Positions 23,536 to 24,478 of a stretch of 24,478 nt of DNA are shown one piece after another. The stretch comes from M30B19 sp041688615 (GTDB lineage Bacteria > Planctomycetota > Planctomycetia > Pirellulales > Pirellulaceae), in assembly GCA_041688615.1 (NCBI GenBank), contig JBDNHU010000194.1, forward strand, positions 1-24,478, written 5' to 3'. How positions within the stretch are numbered: position 1 is the stretch's first letter; every line of letters begins with the position of its first letter. Under the pieces are notes generated by a model. That model worked only from the letters and a program-made list of their open reading frames with translations. It was not told the DNA's origin and made no database searches. The position numbers and the translations under genes are program-made.

Positions 23536-23975
23536 CGGGTTGCGCTTGTTCTGAATGCTCTGGAAAGTACCACTGTGCACAATTTTGGTATTGCGATACA
23601 GGTTACGTGTGCAGATTACCGCCGAGTATACTTACCACCTAATTCGGCTATTTGGATATATATCCCAAACATAAATCAAGTTCGCTTGACTGAATCATCG
23701 GTCTAAGCTTTCAAAATCAGTTTTGCGTTCCAGTCCTAATTCACCAGCTAGGTAAAGTTGACCAACCGTGCCGATTCTGCGGTCAAATCAGTCTTTGAAT
23801 TGCAGGGTATTGTAAGAAGTAAGTTCGAGAGGTAATTCAACGAGTGTCCCTTGAATTTCGGTGTTGGCATCTCCAATTGGTTGCCAATCGTGGATAGATT
23901 GGGTTCGCGTTTAGGTACGATGCGGCGAGAAGTCAGGCGCCGGTGTGTCGTTGGATTGGATAGTTGCCGCGGCAA
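23536..23975. other. 440-bp upstream region of the BON gene
   Basis: No gene is seen. GGATATATATCC at 23654-23665 is a perfect 12-bp palindrome, extended by TTT/AAA with one extra C to about 23651-23669. On the minus strand a TATACT box lies at 23630-23625, between this palindrome and the gene, without a good -35. The arrangement would fit a repressor or activator site for the BON gene. Confidence 0.4.
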
Positions 23976-24478
23976 TCACTGACCAGAACTTGCATTTCCG
24001 TATAGCCAAAGGAAGCAGCTGACGGTGAAACCCGCTAAAGTGATTAAGAAACCACTCAAAACGAACGATTTAGCCTTAGCATAGTGTGCTTCATCCTTGG
24101 CGGCCTTGGCTGGGCATTCGCCCCAGATCCGGATGTTCATAGTTCGGTTTAGAATCGAAGGATGCATCAGGGTGACTTGGTTTAGTGAACAGCCAGTCAC
24201 TTGAGCGGTTTTTTCTAGAGCGTTGATTAACGATTCGTGATTCGCCGACTGAGCCGAGAAAGACGAGTCGGAATCGACTTGGGAACGTTTTGAAAGGGTG
24301 ATGACTGCAAAACAATCGGCCTCGAATTCCAATAGCTTCGATAGCCATCCCAATAGCATTGCGGAAAGAACAAAGACTAAAACGATCAGTAGCACTGCGA
24401 TAGAATCGGGGAAGGGTGCCGATGGACCCTGTGGGCTAGGCAACCAATCTTTCAAGTTGACGATCGAAACCGACAACA
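23976..24478 (-). CDS. M48-family metallopeptidase, C-terminal part (runs off the window)
   Basis: The visible roughly 167 residues are the C-terminal portion of a membrane zinc peptidase of the M48 (HtpX/Ste24-like) type. They show a membrane segment IAVLLIVLVFVLSAMLLGWL followed directly by the EFEADCFAVI motif, whose first acidic residues supply the third zinc ligand in this family. After it come the TLMHPSILNRTMNIR region (the family's 'THPS-x-x-x-R') and a last membrane segment FVLSGFLITLAGFTVSCFLWLY. The HExxH motif and the N-terminus lie beyond position 24478, so completeness cannot be judged. TTG at 24476 is not a credible start. The family degrades or processes membrane proteins. Confidence 0.75.
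   Translation of the reverse strand, partial: LSVSIVNLKDWLPSPQGPSAPFPDSIAVLLIVLVFVLSAMLLGWLSKLLEFEADCFAVITLSKRSQVDSDSSFSAQSANHESLINALEKTAQVTGCSLNQVTLMHPSILNRTMNIRIWGECPAKAAKDEAHYAKAKSFVLSGFLITLAGFTVSCFLWLYGNASSGQ

Noticed and set aside
23748..23975. A 75-codon minus-strand frame between the M48 and BON genes
   Set aside because: No start signal, no homology and composition unlike the true genes.

Overview
The window looks like a chromosomal segment from a planctomycete, most likely of the Pirellulaceae (Rhodopirellula/Blastopirellula type). This is inferred from gene content, not from a marker alignment. The pointers are an FAD-dependent oxidoreductase with a golvesin-like C-terminus, a redoxin / cytochrome c / copper-monooxygenase fusion, a PheT without its tRNA-binding domain, a 290-residue protein with no recognisable domain, and loosely packed genes with long spacers and weak Shine-Dalgarno sites.

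Layout. 1-2239 holds a decayed IS1182-type transposase and non-coding DNA. 2240-4738 is proB-proA, the first two steps from glutamate to proline. 4739-5568 is non-coding and carries a 14-bp tandem repeat. 5569-6723 is an exported DipZ-like thioredoxin protein. 6724-8909 holds a micro-ORF with a perfect Shine-Dalgarno site, an 11-bp tandem repeat, rsmE and cysM. 8910-10254 is a structured leader, rpmI, a 323-bp spacer, rplT and a strong terminator; infC is not directly upstream of rpmI as it usually is. 10372-13623 is pheS-pheT. 13860-15821 starts with a consensus sigma-54 promoter, followed by a 78-residue membrane protein, a DUF167 protein and fliM. 16281-17153 is an unidentified protein. 17539-19680 is the large exported redox/copper protein. 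19995-20810 is a short AMP nucleosidase, convergent with the minus-strand FAD oxidoreductase (20834-22984), which has a near-consensus sigma-70 promoter. A small BON-domain gene with its own terminator and the C-terminal part of an M48 peptidase close the window on the minus strand.

How the genes fit together. Most of the window is housekeeping: amino-acid synthesis (ProB, ProA, CysM), translation (L35, L20, PheS, PheT, RsmE) and nucleotide turnover (AMP nucleosidase), interleaved with exported redox proteins. There is no defence island, CRISPR array, prophage or biosynthetic cluster. The less ordinary content lies between the genes. There are several unrelated minisatellite-type tandem repeats with units of 9 to 18 bp, a perfect -24/-12 promoter in front of an orphan small membrane protein, and structured leaders before rpmI and rsmE.
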